Source of the DNA: Bradyrhizobium sp. CSA112
Lineage (GTDB): Bacteria; Pseudomonadota; Alphaproteobacteria; Rhizobiales; Xanthobacteraceae
Length of the DNA: 64,000 nt
Assembly (NCBI RefSeq): GCF_029051645.1
Contig: NZ_JAACFS010000002.1
Span: forward strand, 434,001 to 498,000
Direction: 5' to 3'
The position numbers were made by a program, and so were the translations under genes. The notes below the pieces were generated by a model. The model made no database searches. It was not told where the DNA came from and saw nothing but the letters and a program-made list of their open reading frames with translations. Position 1 is the first letter of the stretch, and each line of letters starts with the position of its first letter. Positions 50,839 to 59,680 of this stretch are shown here, piece after piece.

Positions 50839-53097
50839 TTAATCTTTCCGGTTGGCTTCTCCGTCCGCGATCAGCAACACCGACACTTTCGATTTGCTGA
50901 GAATCGCTGCGGCTACGCCGCCGAAGTTCAGCGTTTCCCCCTGGATCCGATCGACCCCCAATACGACAAGATCGGCGCCGCTGCTCTCGATCTCATGCAG
51001 GATGCCTTCTTCAGGAGCCACGTCCGCACGCAGCGTGGTTCTGACGTCGACATCATAGAGGGCCGCTGCCGTCGCGGCGTCTTTCAAAATGCCTTCCTCG
51101 CTCGCGAGCGACATGCTGGCGCTGCGCCGGCGCGCGCCTTTGTCCCTGGTCGTGGACACATAAACCACCCTGAGTGGATGAGGGCTCGAGCGCGCCAGCG
51201 CGCCCGCGATCTCCGCACCGCGCCGCGATAAGGCGCTTCCGGAAACCGGAGCCAGTATCCTGAACTCCGCGCTCGCGGGTTGCTTGAGGTGGGCGCCCTT
51301 GGCCGCAACGAGGGCAACGGGACCCTTGAAGCCCGAGGCGACGTCTTCGATTTTCCTGTCGAAGCCGTCTTTGCCCAAGACATTCTCCATACCGACCACG
51401 AGAAGATCAAAGCCCTTTCGCGCCTCTTCCACCACGGCATCGGCGGCCCGTTGGACTGGGGCACGCGTCGTTACCTCGACATCGCCCACGCTCTCCCGGT
51501 CGGCCTCTGCGATCGCCGTGGCGGCCTCTCTTATGACAGCCTCGTGGCTCCCTTCATCCTGGCGCTTTGCCTCCTGTTGCTTGGCACGGACACCCACATG
51601 GAGAACCGTAATTGGGAGGCCGCGCGCTCCCGCGAGCAGGCCGGCGATACGAGAGGCAAATTTCGCGTTCGCGCTTTCGTCCACGGCGAGCAGCAGGCGC
51701 TCAAGATTGGCGACAAAATCATTTTGCTCGAACTCCTCGCGCTCAAGGCGCGCCTTTTCGTCTTTTCCGAGTGGAAGGCGGGAAAGCGCGCCGCGAAGCA
51801 TCGGCGGCATCGCTATGGTGGTGAGGATCGCCATCGTCACGATCATCGAGAACAAGTTTTGGCTGAGTACACCCATGGAAAGACCGATGGTGGCGATAAT
51901 GACTTCGGTCGAGCCGCGCGCGTTCATTCCGCTTGCCAGCGCGTAGGATTCCCTTGGCGTGAGGCCGCCAAGCGCGCCGCCCGCAAACGCGCCGCCGAAT
52001 TTTCCGATGCTGGCGATCAGCACCAGCGCGACCGTCAGCAGGAGCAGGTCAGGATCCCTAAGCACGGTCAGGTCCATGCTCAAGCCCGCCATGCCGAAAA
52101 ACACCGGCATGAACAGGCCGGTGATCAAGCCGCGCAAGCGTTCGTCGATCTGTCGCGTCAGGATCGGCGATTCGCCGACCAGGATGCCGGCGACGAATGC
52201 GCCGAGCACGGTGTGAACGCCGATCAGATGCGTGATCATTGCCATCGCGCTCATCAACAGCAGGATAACGGTGATCACCGCGGCTGAACTCACCAGATAA
52301 TCGTTGGTCCAGCGGATCAGGCGGAACACCAGCCGTCGGCCGACCGTGAAGCTGATGGCCAGGAAGAGAAGGGTGCCAAGCACGGCCTGACCGACGGAAA
52401 AAACATCGAGTGTGCCCTGCGATGCCAGACTGAAGATCATCGCAATGATGACCCAGCCGATGGTGTCGTCGATGATGGCTGTGGCAACAATGATCTGGCC
52501 GACATTCCGCCGCATGAAGTTCATTTCGCGCACGACCACGGCGACGATTTTTACCGACGAGATCGAGAGCGCGGTACCGAGAAACAGTGAAGCCACGAGG
52601 CGGGATTCGGGATGCGGAAGCAGGCTCTGTGGCAGAAATTGGCCGAGCGAGAAGCCGCATATGAATGGGACCACGATGCCCGCAATCGATATCGAGGCGG
52701 CCGCACGGCCAACCTTGCGAACGAGCTTGAGGTCCGTTTCCATCCCCGTCAGCAGCAACAGCAGCAGGATGCCGAACTGCGCGATGCCCTCGATCAGCGC
52801 TTTCTGTTCGGGGGAGGGTGGAAAGATCGTGGCATGCGCGGCCGGCCAGAGCCATCCGAACAGTGAAGGACCCAGCAGCAGGCCGCCCAATAGTTCCCCG
52901 ATTACGGATGGCTGACCGATCCGCTGCATGATTTCGCCGAGCCCGCGTCCCACCGCGACCAGGAGCGCGATCTGGGCGAGCAGCAGGAATTCGGACGGGC
53001 GGGCTGATTTTTCAGCGCCGGCGCTGGCGACTGGTATCATCAGCAGGAATGCAGCGAGCGTCCACAATGTTCGCGACAGGCACCATCTGATTGCCAT
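50839..53097 (-). CDS. CPA2 cation:proton antiporter with C-terminal universal-stress domains
   Basis: A 752-residue membrane protein. A cleavable-type N-terminus (ending ASAGA) is followed by about twelve membrane segments of a CPA2 exchanger (IGELLGGLLLGPSLFGW near the start; TAIIDDTIGWVIIA holds the DD pair of the ion site; GMNARGSTEVIIATIGL). From ~residue 455 the cytoplasmic tail has two universal-stress-type domains (LERLLLAVDESANAKFASR; FRILAPVSGSALSRRGAEIA, ending VSVLLIADG), likely sensing nucleotide or osmotic state. It exchanges Na+ or K+ for H+. No regulator is adjacent. Confidence 0.9.
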   Translation of the reverse strand: MAIRWCLSRTLWTLAAFLLMIPVASAGAEKSARPSEFLLLAQIALLVAVGRGLGEIMQRIGQPSVIGELLGGLLLGPSLFGWLWPAAHATIFPPSPEQKALIEGIAQFGILLLLLLTGMETDLKLVRKVGRAAASISIAGIVVPFICGFSLGQFLPQSLLPHPESRLVASLFLGTALSISSVKIVAVVVREMNFMRRNVGQIIVATAIIDDTIGWVIIAMIFSLASQGTLDVFSVGQAVLGTLLFLAISFTVGRRLVFRLIRWTNDYLVSSAAVITVILLLMSAMAMITHLIGVHTVLGAFVAGILVGESPILTRQIDERLRGLITGLFMPVFFGMAGLSMDLTVLRDPDLLLLTVALVLIASIGKFGGAFAGGALGGLTPRESYALASGMNARGSTEVIIATIGLSMGVLSQNLFSMIVTMAILTTIAMPPMLRGALSRLPLGKDEKARLEREEFEQNDFVANLERLLLAVDESANAKFASRIAGLLAGARGLPITVLHVGVRAKQQEAKRQDEGSHEAVIREAATAIAEADRESVGDVEVTTRAPVQRAADAVVEEARKGFDLLVVGMENVLGKDGFDRKIEDVASGFKGPVALVAAKGAHLKQPASAEFRILAPVSGSALSRRGAEIAGALARSSPHPLRVVYVSTTRDKGARRRSASMSLASEEGILKDAATAAALYDVDVRTTLRADVAPEEGILHEIESSGADLVVLGVDRIQGETLNFGGVAAAILSKSKVSVLLIADGEANRKD

Positions 53098-53333
53098 CGC
53101 TTAATTCCCCAAAATCCACGATCCGGAAGTTTTTTGGATTCCGTGCCTTTCAGGGGTCAATCGCGTTCATGCTGATTGGTTTCAAGCGGCTAACGGGCCT
53201 TTGGCATGAGGGGGCAGCGCCGGGAAGCGCAGAGAGAGTAAGGTCCGAATCGAGGACAGCGCCGATCGCGCTCGCCAGCTAGGTGCGATCAGTTCTTGCC
53301 GCATCGCATGTGATCGGGCAACAGGGGCGGCAA

Positions 53334-54209
53334 ATGACTGGCGACTTCGAAAAAATTGCCGCGCGCGCGGCGCCGGCGATCTTTGTCGTGCTCTGGAGCA
53401 CAGGATTCATCGGCACCAAATATGTGCTGAACAGCGCCGAGCCGCTGACCTATCTCGCGATCCGAATGGCCTGTGTGGTGGGGCTGATGGCGATCATCGT
53501 GGCGATCGCGCGGCCCCGCTGGCCGGATCGCATCGGCATCGCGCACAGCGCCGTCGCCGGCATTCTGGTGCATGGAATCTATCTCGGCGGCACGGCAATC
53601 GCGATCGCGCATTCGATTCCGGCAGGGCTCTCGGCCTTGATCCCGGGGCTGCAACCGATCCTCACCTCAACGCTCGCAAGCCGCTGGCTCGGCGAACGCG
53701 TCACGCCGCTGCAATGGGGCGGATTGCTGCTCGGGCTCGCCGGCGTCGTGCTGATCCTGCACGACAGGCCGATGAGCGGGGAGGCGGGATGGGGATGGCT
53801 CGCTTCGGCCATATCGCTGGTCAGCATCACCTTGGGTACGCTCTACCAGCGCCGCTACTGCAGTGCGATCGACTGGCGTGCCGGCAATCTCGTGCAATAC
53901 GTCGCGGTGACGATTTTCTTTGGCCTCGGCGCATGGCTGTTCGAGACGAATGTAGTGCACTGGACCGGCGAGTTCATCCTGGCGCTGGCCTGGCTTGCCG
54001 TGGTGCTGTCGATCGGATCGATCGGGCTATTGTACTGGCTGATCCGCCGCTCGGCCGCGACGTCGGTAGCAAGTCTGTTCTACCTGGTGCCGGCCGTGAC
54101 CTCGTTGATGGCGTACGTGCTGTTCGGCGAGCGGCTCGACGCGGTCTCGATTATCGGCATGATTGCCTGCGCCGCAGCAGTGCTGGTGGTCAACCGCCGT
54201 TCAGTTTGA
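53334..54209 (+). CDS. EamA/DMT-type transporter
   Basis: A 291-residue inner-membrane protein with about ten membrane segments arranged as two EamA repeats. The first begins PAIFVVLWSTGFIGTKYVLN and ends with RWLGERVTPLQWGGLLLG. The second ends with LVPAVTSLMAYVLFGERLDA, the usual repeat signature. Such proteins export metabolites or drugs. ATG with GGGGCGG before it is chosen over an earlier in-frame start. No substrate is suggested by neighbours. Confidence 0.9.
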   Translation: MTGDFEKIAARAAPAIFVVLWSTGFIGTKYVLNSAEPLTYLAIRMACVVGLMAIIVAIARPRWPDRIGIAHSAVAGILVHGIYLGGTAIAIAHSIPAGLSALIPGLQPILTSTLASRWLGERVTPLQWGGLLLGLAGVVLILHDRPMSGEAGWGWLASAISLVSITLGTLYQRRYCSAIDWRAGNLVQYVAVTIFFGLGAWLFETNVVHWTGEFILALAWLAVVLSIGSIGLLYWLIRRSAATSVASLFYLVPAVTSLMAYVLFGERLDAVSIIGMIACAAAVLVVNRRSV

Positions 54210-54338
54210 AGTAGAGCCCTCGGATCTCATGCACGTATAAATTTCATCAGGCTTATCAATATTTTCCCTGGGTTGTGCCCATTAAGGCGATCGTAAGCAA
54301 AACGGGTCAGATTGGGCGCGATCTGGGGGATTTCTCGT

Positions 54339-56075
54339 ATGACCACGCAATCCATTGGAAAATTCATGCCGGCGCTCAAGCTGCGGCTCGGCACCAAGGC
54401 TGTCATCTCTGCCATCCTTCTGATTGCGGTCAATACCGCGCTGGTGGTGGGAGCGGCCCATTGGTCGCTGACATCCGAATTCGGTGACCGGGCGCTCCGC
54501 GACATCGAGGTGAACCTCCGTACGCTGGGCCTGGCGTTCGCCGAGACCTACAGCGACGCCAAGATCACCATTAAGGACGGGGCCGTCGCCCGCGCCGAAA
54601 TTCCCAAGATGCCCGAATTCAAGGATCACGCGATCGTCGACCGGGCGGTGGGCTATGCCGGCGGCAACGCGACGCTGTTCGTCTATGACGACGCCAGCAA
54701 CCAGTTCATTCGCCGCACCACCAACGTCAAGAAGGAGAACGGCGACCGCGCCGTCGGCACCCAGCTCGCCGCCGACCACCCCGGACAGTCGGTGGTGCGC
54801 CGCGGCGAGGCCTACCGAGGGCCCGCGACGCTGTTCGGCAAGACGTTCATGACGGCGTACTACCCGATCATGAATTCGGCCGGAAAGGTGATCGGGCTTC
54901 TCTATGTCGGCATTCCCATGGCGCACTACGAGAGCATGCTGTCGCACGCCATCCAGAACATGGCGATCGCAGCCGGCATCGCTGCGCTGCTCGTGATGAT
55001 GCTGACCATGGTGCTGGTGCGCCGCGTGACCAAGCCGCTGACGTCGGTCACGGGATCGCTTACCGCCATCGCCAACGGCAACACCGAGGTTGAGGTCGAC
55101 TACCACGACCGAATGGACGAGATCGGCGAGATTGCGCGGACCGTCGCGGTCTTCAAGAACAACTCGGTCGAGCGCCGAAGGATGCGCGACGAGCAGACCG
55201 CGGCTGCCGCTGCCGCCGCCGAGCAGCGCAAGGCTGAACTGCGCGGCTTCGTCGATGAGTTCCAGACCAGCGTCGGCGGCATCCTCGACAAGGTGCTGAA
55301 CTCCTCCAGCGAATTCGAGCGTGTCGCGCGGCAGCTCACCGAGACCGCGCGGACCACCGCCGGGCTCTCCGGCAAATCGGCCGGCGCTTCCGAGACCGCC
55401 TCCGAGCATGTCCGCACCGCAGCGGCCGCCTCCGACGAGCTGTCCAGCTCGATCGCCGAAATCACCCGCCGGGTGCAGGAATCGAACGGGATCGCGGCCG
55501 ATGCCGTCAAGCAGGCCGTCGCCACCGACCAGCGCATCAATGAATTGTCTGAAGCCGGCGCCCGGATCGGCGACGTGGTGAAGCTGATTACCTCGATCGC
55601 CGAACAGACCAATTTGCTGGCGCTCAACGCCACCATCGAGGCGGCGCGGGCAGGCGATGCCGGCCGCGGCTTTGCCGTGGTGGCGCAGGAGGTCAAGAGC
55701 CTCGCCGGCCAGACCGCGAAGGCAACGGAGGAGATCTCCAGCCAGATCGGCAACATGCAGCTTGCGACCGAAGAGTCGGTCAGCGCGATCAAGGCGATCG
55801 GCCAGACCATCGAACGCATCAGCGATATCGCGACCTCGATCTCGGCGGCGGTCGAGCAGCAGCGCGGCGCGACGCAGAACATCGCCCAGAGCGTTCGCGC
55901 AGCGGCAAGCGGCACGGCAGACGTTGCCGCCAACATCCGCAACGCCGCGCAGGGCGCCGACGAGACCGGCGAGACGTCGAGCCGAATGTTTGCCTCCGCG
56001 CAGAATCTCTCGAGCGAGAGCCTGCACCTGAAGGCCGAGGTCGAAAAATTCCTCGACCGCGTTCGCGCGGCCTGA
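54339..56075 (+). CDS. Methyl-accepting chemotaxis protein (Cache-type sensor)
   Basis: A 578-residue chemoreceptor. A membrane segment at ~20-42, a periplasmic Cache-like sensor (~45-200, with [20 protein letters not shown] and the conserved [20 protein letters not shown]), a second membrane segment (~208-230), HAMP (~232-285) and the signalling domain with the tip hairpin [13 protein letters not shown] and later methylation helices. It signals to CheA/CheW to steer flagella. No C-terminal CheR-binding pentapeptide is present (it ends VRAA). GGGGGA lies nine bases before the ATG. It stands alone. Confidence 0.92.
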   Translation: MTTQSIGKFMPALKLRLGTKAVISAILLIAVNTALVVGAAHWSLTSEFGDRALRDIEVNLRTLGLAFAETYSDAKITIKDGAVARAEIPKMPEFKDHAIVDRAVGYAGGNATLFVYDDASNQFIRRTTNVKKENGDRAVGTQLAADHPGQSVVRRGEAYRGPATLFGKTFMTAYYPIMNSAGKVIGLLYVGIPMAHYESMLSHAIQNMAIAAGIAALLVMMLTMVLVRRVTKPLTSVTGSLTAIANGNTEVEVDYHDRMDEIGEIARTVAVFKNNSVERRRMRDEQTAAAAAAAEQRKAELRGFVDEFQTSVGGILDKVLNSSSEFERVARQLTETARTTAGLSGKSAGASETASEHVRTAAAASDELSSSIAEITRRVQESNGIAADAVKQAVATDQRINELSEAGARIGDVVKLITSIAEQTNLLALNATIEAARAGDAGRGFAVVAQEVKSLAGQTAKATEEISSQIGNMQLATEESVSAIKAIGQTIERISDIATSISAAVEQQRGATQNIAQSVRAAASGTADVAANIRNAAQGADETGETSSRMFASAQNLSSESLHLKAEVEKFLDRVRAA

Positions 56076-56185
56076 TCGGGACATCGCAGCGACGCATCGT
56101 GTCGCCGCTGAAACCTGAAGCCTCCGGATTCGTAGTTTGCTTATACTGCGAATGATTGCCCCTCGTTGGCGGGCTGGAGGCCTTC

Positions 56186-56584
56186 GTGAACCGATACGCC
56201 GTGCTCTATCTGGTGACGCTGTTCGTCATCGTCCCCGCCGATTTTCTGTTCCTCGGCGTCCTCGCCAAGGACTTCTTCACCTCAGAGGTCGGCAACATGG
56301 GCGAGATCAAGCTCGCACCGGCGATCCTGTTCTATCTGCTCTACGTCGCCGGCATCGTGATTTTTGTGAGCGGCGGGGCAGGGGCGACGTGGCAGTCGAC
56401 GCTGCTCTATGGCGCGCTGTTCGGCTTTTTTTGTTATGCGACCTTCGACCTGACCTCGCTGGCGCTGCTCAAGCATTGGAGCTGGCAGGTCGCGATCGTC
56501 GACGTGGTCTGGGGGGCGTTGGTGACGGCGGTCTCATCGACCGCCGGATTGCTCGTGGCGAATTGGGTGGTGCCGAAAGCTTAG
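56186..56584 (+). CDS. DUF2177 family membrane protein
   Basis: A 132-residue protein with four membrane segments of the DUF2177 type: YLVTLFVIVPADFLFLGVLA, LYVAGIVIFVSGGAGATWQS, FFCYATFDLTSLALLKHWSW and VVWGALVTAVSSTAGLLVAN. The conserved YxxYDLTN-like FCYATFDLTSLA is recognisable. GTG is the start, with GGAGG seven bases before it. Function unknown. Confidence 0.8.
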   Translation: MNRYAVLYLVTLFVIVPADFLFLGVLAKDFFTSEVGNMGEIKLAPAILFYLLYVAGIVIFVSGGAGATWQSTLLYGALFGFFCYATFDLTSLALLKHWSWQVAIVDVVWGALVTAVSSTAGLLVANWVVPKA

Positions 56585-56588
56585 TTCG

Positions 56589-56690
56589 TCGTTCCGGGGC
56601 GATGCGTAAGCATCGAACTCTGGTGCGCAATTGCGCACCAGAGAACCTCGAGATCCCGGATATGGTCCTTCCGGACCATTCCGGGATGAC
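56589..56690. repeat. Intergenic inverted repeat (GTTCCGGGGCGATGCG type)
   Basis: GTTCCGGGGCGATGCGTAAG and CATCGAACTCTGGTGCGCAA, then TTGCGCACCAGAG, and CCTTCCGGACCATTCCGGGA at the end; several nested inverted pairs. Same family as 33430 and 34420. It lies between convergent genes and probably serves as their end. Confidence 0.75.
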
Positions 56691-56718
56691 GGTTTCGATT
56701 GCTTCGCAATCGCAACCG

Positions 56719-57378
56719 TCACTTCGGCTGCGGCACGATCCGTATGTAGGGCTTCGGCGCCTTCCAGCCGGCCGGATAGATCGTCTTCGCCTCGTCGTCG
56801 CTGACGGAGCCCGCGATGATGACGTCCTCGCCCTGCTTCCAGTCGGCCGGTGTCGCGACACGATGCTTTGCGGTCAGCTGCAGCGAGTCGATCGCGCGCA
56901 GGATCTCCTGGAAGTTGCGGCCGGTGGTCATCGGATAGACGATCGTCAGCTTGATCTTCTTGTCGGGGCCGATCACGATCGCGTTGCGGACGGTCTGGTT
57001 GTCCGCAGGGGTGCGGGTGAGGGGATCGCCCGAGGTCGAAGCTGGCAGCATCTCGTAAAGCTTGGAGACGTTGAAATCGATGTCGCCGATCATCGGGTAG
57101 TTCGGCGCCGCACCTTGCGTCTCCTTGATGTCCTCGGACCACTTCGCGTGCCTGTCGACGGGATCGACGCTGAGGCCCATCAGCTTGACGCCGCGCTTGT
57201 CGAACTCCGGCTTCAACTTCGCGAGCGCGCCGAGCTCGGTGGTGCAAACCGGCGTGAAATCCTTCGGGTGCGAGAACAAAAGCGCCCAGCTATTGCCGAT
57301 CCAGTCGTGGAATTTGATCTTTCCTTCGGTGGTCTCTGCTTCGAAATCGGGGGCGGTTGCGCCTATCGGGAGTGCCAT
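56719..57378 (-). CDS. 1-Cys peroxiredoxin (Prx6-type)
   Basis: A 219-residue peroxiredoxin. The peroxidatic Cys45 is in HPKDFTPVCTTELGAL. No second Cys exists, so it is a 1-Cys enzyme that needs an outside thiol (glutathione or similar) for recycling. The C-terminal arm from ~165 (DWKQGEDVIIAGSVSDDEAK, ending PYIRIVPQPK) is the dimer arm of the Prx6 subfamily. It reduces H2O2 and alkyl peroxides in the cytoplasm. GAGGT precedes the ATG. No OxyR gene is adjacent. Confidence 0.93.
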   Translation of the reverse strand: MALPIGATAPDFEAETTEGKIKFHDWIGNSWALLFSHPKDFTPVCTTELGALAKLKPEFDKRGVKLMGLSVDPVDRHAKWSEDIKETQGAAPNYPMIGDIDFNVSKLYEMLPASTSGDPLTRTPADNQTVRNAIVIGPDKKIKLTIVYPMTTGRNFQEILRAIDSLQLTAKHRVATPADWKQGEDVIIAGSVSDDEAKTIYPAGWKAPKPYIRIVPQPK

Positions 57379-57837
57379 GGTTTTACCTCATGTTATTCAA
57401 GTTACAGGGAAATTTGTCTTAAGATTATACGAGTCTGAAGCGGTTAAGTGAACCGGTTGGCGCAAAAGGTGAGATCCTTCTCGCTAAGCCCGGAACTCCT
57501 AGCATCTTCTTTGGGTCCGCGCCTCTGCGACGAAAAGAACCTTTGCTCCGTATTTGATCGGTCGCAGTCATGTTTCCGAGCCATCTTTTGTTTGACCTCG
57601 ATCTTTTCAAGGTTGTTCCACTTTTCTGCCGCCGCTGCCCCGATATTGCCTTTTATGGCCCGCATCAGGCCGGGCCGCTTTGCACCCCTGAGTGCTTTGG
57701 TGAACCGTGACCGACCTCACAGCGACCAATTGGCAACCATGTAAAAATCAGGGAATGCGGGCTTCGAATCGTTAACCGCTCGTTCATGCCCCGTATGGAA
57801 ATGCTGGATCTGAGAAAAGAAACTGAGAAGTGCAACT
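57379..57837. other. Intergenic stretch, at most a small ORF
   Basis: About 460 bases, visibly lower in G+C. A minus-strand frame from 57665 to 57444 (73 codons, rich in charged residues) is open, but there is no strong ribosome site and I do not recognise it. The rest looks like divergent promoter DNA for the peroxiredoxin and the next gene. Confidence 0.4.
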
Positions 57838-58425
57838 ATGCCCGCCCCTACTGCCAAAGCCACTGACACGTCCGCCGAAACGTCTGACGTCCCGCAACCG
57901 TCCTGCCGCCGGACCGCGGCGCACGCCTTGACCATTGTGCGCGATGGCGTGATCACCGGCGAGGGCCCCACCACCAGGGGCCGCATCCATTTTTCCCGCG
58001 CGCTCGATGCCGACGACGCCGCCTGGTGCGCGCGCATCCTGACCGTCAGCGCGGTCGACCATCAGCCGGTGAGCCGGGCCGAAGTCGAGGCGCTGTTTGA
58101 AATCAGCGATGCCGCCACCGAGCGCACCGACGATGGACGTTTCGATGATCTCCTGGCCAAGGCGGTCGCCCATCATGCCGCCTCCGAGTCCGGCCTGCCG
58201 GTGCCGCCGCGCACGGTTGCGCTGTCGCCCGACACCGACATCGAGAGCTGGGCGCCGACGCAGGCCGCCAAGATCGATACCGAGGTGCTGGAATGGCTTG
58301 CCAGCCAGATGCGCGGCAAGCGCCGCATCAACCACCGCCTCACGGCGCTGGTCGCAACCCTGATCGGCGCCGCCGCTCTGCCGCTCGCGCAGTTGCCGGG
58401 CATGCTGGACATGGGGATGCTGTAG
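57838..58425 (+). CDS. Conserved hypothetical protein with C-terminal membrane segment
   Basis: A 195-residue protein. A disordered N-terminus, a central domain (RIHFSRALDADDAAWCARIL, then HQPVSRAEVEALFEISDAAT) and a C-terminal hydrophobic segment (LTALVATLIGAAALPLAQLP) make up the protein. The central part looks helical and cytoplasmic, tethered by the tail. GAGAAG precedes the ATG. A strong terminator follows. I do not know a function. Confidence 0.7.
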   Translation: MPAPTAKATDTSAETSDVPQPSCRRTAAHALTIVRDGVITGEGPTTRGRIHFSRALDADDAAWCARILTVSAVDHQPVSRAEVEALFEISDAATERTDDGRFDDLLAKAVAHHAASESGLPVPPRTVALSPDTDIESWAPTQAAKIDTEVLEWLASQMRGKRRINHRLTALVATLIGAAALPLAQLPGMLDMGML

Positions 58426-58453
58426 GTTCATTCGGCGATCACTGAATTAGAGG

Positions 58454-58482
58454 CGGCGGGGTAGTGCCCGCCGTTTTTGTTT
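58454..58482 (+). terminator. Rho-independent terminator
   Basis: CGGCGGG and CCCGCCG pair with a 6-base loop and are followed by TTTTTGTTT. It ends the preceding hypothetical-protein gene. Confidence 0.85.
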
Positions 58483-58507
58483 GGGTGATCCTGCGTTGTC
58501 CTCTGCC

Positions 58508-58606
58508 GTCATACCCCGCGAAAGCGGGGTATCCAGTACGCTGCGGCCTATCGGTTCAATCACTGCTGCCTCTGGCATACTGGGCGCCCGGTCAAGCCGG
58601 GCGATG
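58508..58606. repeat. Dispersed intergenic repeat (TACCCCGCGAAAGCGGGG type)
   Basis: CATACCCCGCGAAAGCGGGG, TATCCAGTACGCTGCGGCC, then TGGCATACTGGGCGCCCGGT and CAAGCCGGGCGATGAC. It is related to the element at 32460, with two separate hairpins instead of one. Confidence 0.75.
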
Positions 58607-58682
58607 ACGACTGAATGTGTGTTCGCGATCTCGCCACGTCATCTGTGCGAGTTTTGCTGGAAAACTTCCCGCCCTCTTGTTC

Positions 58683-58772
58683 AGAGGGCGCAGGGAAGAC
58701 CGGGTGCTTGCTGCACCCGCGGTCTCGCGTGCGATTTGCGCAAACAAAACTGCACACGAGCATACAGCGCGT
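58683..58772 (-). repeat. 94-bp dispersed repeat, inverted diverged copy C
   Basis: Read on the minus strand it runs from CTGTATGCTCGTGTGCA to CTTCCCTGCGCCCTCTG with the same palindromic centre GGGTGCAGCAAGCACCC, slightly changed. Directly right of it (58778-58842) is a further element related to 30131-30179. Confidence 0.7.
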
Positions 58773-58777
58773 ACGTC

Positions 58778-58842
58778 TAGCGCGCCATCTGCGTCCATCG
58801 CATCTCACCCAAATCACGTTGAAATAGCTGGTGAAATTCGCG
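58778..58842. repeat. Short dispersed element next to 94-bp repeat
   Basis: GCGCGCCATCTGCG, then CCCAAATCACGTTGAAATAG and CTGGTGAAATTCGCG. The reverse complement of the element at 30131 matches it with some changes. Both places also have a copy of the 94-bp repeat, so they may travel together. Confidence 0.6.
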
Positions 58843-58924
58843 TTTCGCGCAGTGGCGCTTGCGTCAATAATGGACATTTCCGGTGGGGTTTAATTCCTGC
58901 CCTGGCGTCCCCATATAGATGTTT

Positions 58925-59074
58925 ATGGCACAATGGAAATCGTCGACCACGCGGCAACCACCGATGACAAAGGACGAGTTGCGTCTGATGCTGGCCGAGG
59001 CGGTCCGCAACACGCAGCCAATCGCGGATGACAGGCCGAAACGCTCTCCAGAGGCCGAGGACGATCAGTCCTAA
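58925..59074 (+). CDS. Possible 49-residue hypothetical protein
   Basis: MAQWKSSTTRQPPMTKDELR, LMLAEAVRNTQP and a charged end. The helical part MTKDELRLMLAEAVRN looks like conserved short rhizobial proteins. The ribosome site is poor, and a second ATG (MTKDE) may be the real start. Confidence 0.35.
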   Translation: MAQWKSSTTRQPPMTKDELRLMLAEAVRNTQPIADDRPKRSPEAEDDQS

Positions 59075-59188
59075 CTGGCCGCCAGCGGCTCGCCGCTCAT
59101 TCGCAAACTTAAGAAACGGACCAAGGCGCGGCGGTTGATGTCGATCCCGACAGCTTGGCCCAATCAGAAATCACAAAGGACCTAACGG

Positions 59189-59428
59189 ATGCGGATTGCT
59201 GCCAAACCCAGCGAACAAGAGATCATCGAGGGGCCGCAGGCGGTATCGTTTCAGATCGCGAACGGGAACGTGCGGCAGTGCTGCATTCTCCAAACCGAGC
59301 TGCCAACGAAGGCGCTGGCCCAAAAATATCTTCTCGCAAACTGGCCTGTTATCGAAAAGATGGCACGCGACGCGCTCGCGGCGGGAAACCTTGAAGACGG
59401 CCAGATCAAACTCGTCATGGCGGCCTGA
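59189..59428 (+). CDS. Hypothetical small protein
   Basis: A 79-residue protein: AAKPSEQEIIEGPQAVSFQI, then LAQKYLLANWPVIEKMARDA and LEDGQIKLVMAA. AAAGGA lies just before the ATG. The YLLANWPxIExMARDxLAAG stretch recurs in small Bradyrhizobium proteins to my recollection. It is followed by a frameshifted helix-turn-helix ORF and may form a small unit with it. No function known. Confidence 0.6.
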   Translation: MRIAAKPSEQEIIEGPQAVSFQIANGNVRQCCILQTELPTKALAQKYLLANWPVIEKMARDALAAGNLEDGQIKLVMAA

Positions 59429-59470
59429 GCGGTTTATCATGAACGCCAATTTTGGATTGCAGGACCAGTC

Positions 59471-59648
59471 ATGCTGAAAGATCGAGAATATCCTGAATGC
59501 GCTCCGCGAGAAGCCGCTCAAGGCCTACCAACTCATGCGGCGGGCTAATCTTCCGAATGAGGAAGCCTGCCAATCCCTGCTTCTGAAGATGCGCGACGAG
59601 GGTCTGGTGAAATTCGACATCCACAAGGGGCTATGGCTCATCGGATAG
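59471..59648 (+). pseudogene. Small winged-helix ORF with one-base frameshift
   Basis: With one A removed from the AAAG after ATGCTG, the frame reads MLKIENILNALREKPLKAYQ, LMRRANLPNEEACQSLLLKM and RDEGLVKFDIHKGLWLIG: a neat 58-residue winged-helix. As given, the ATG frame runs into a stop and the helix-turn-helix frame has no start codon. The total length (178 bases) is one over a multiple of three. It is either a real indel or a sequencing error at AAA. Confidence 0.6.
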
Positions 59649-59680
59649 TCAGATAGTCGGATACATGCGGCGGGGTTGTT

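Noticed and set aside
54282..56084. 600-codon minus-strand frame
   Set aside because: Antisense shadow of the chemoreceptor gene; repetitive Arg/Gly/Leu content with no family match.
57770..57790. TTAA-N7-TTCA as a third CtrA site
   Set aside because: Only one half-site is exact, and the match is weak compared with the two perfect sites at 2644 and 44482.
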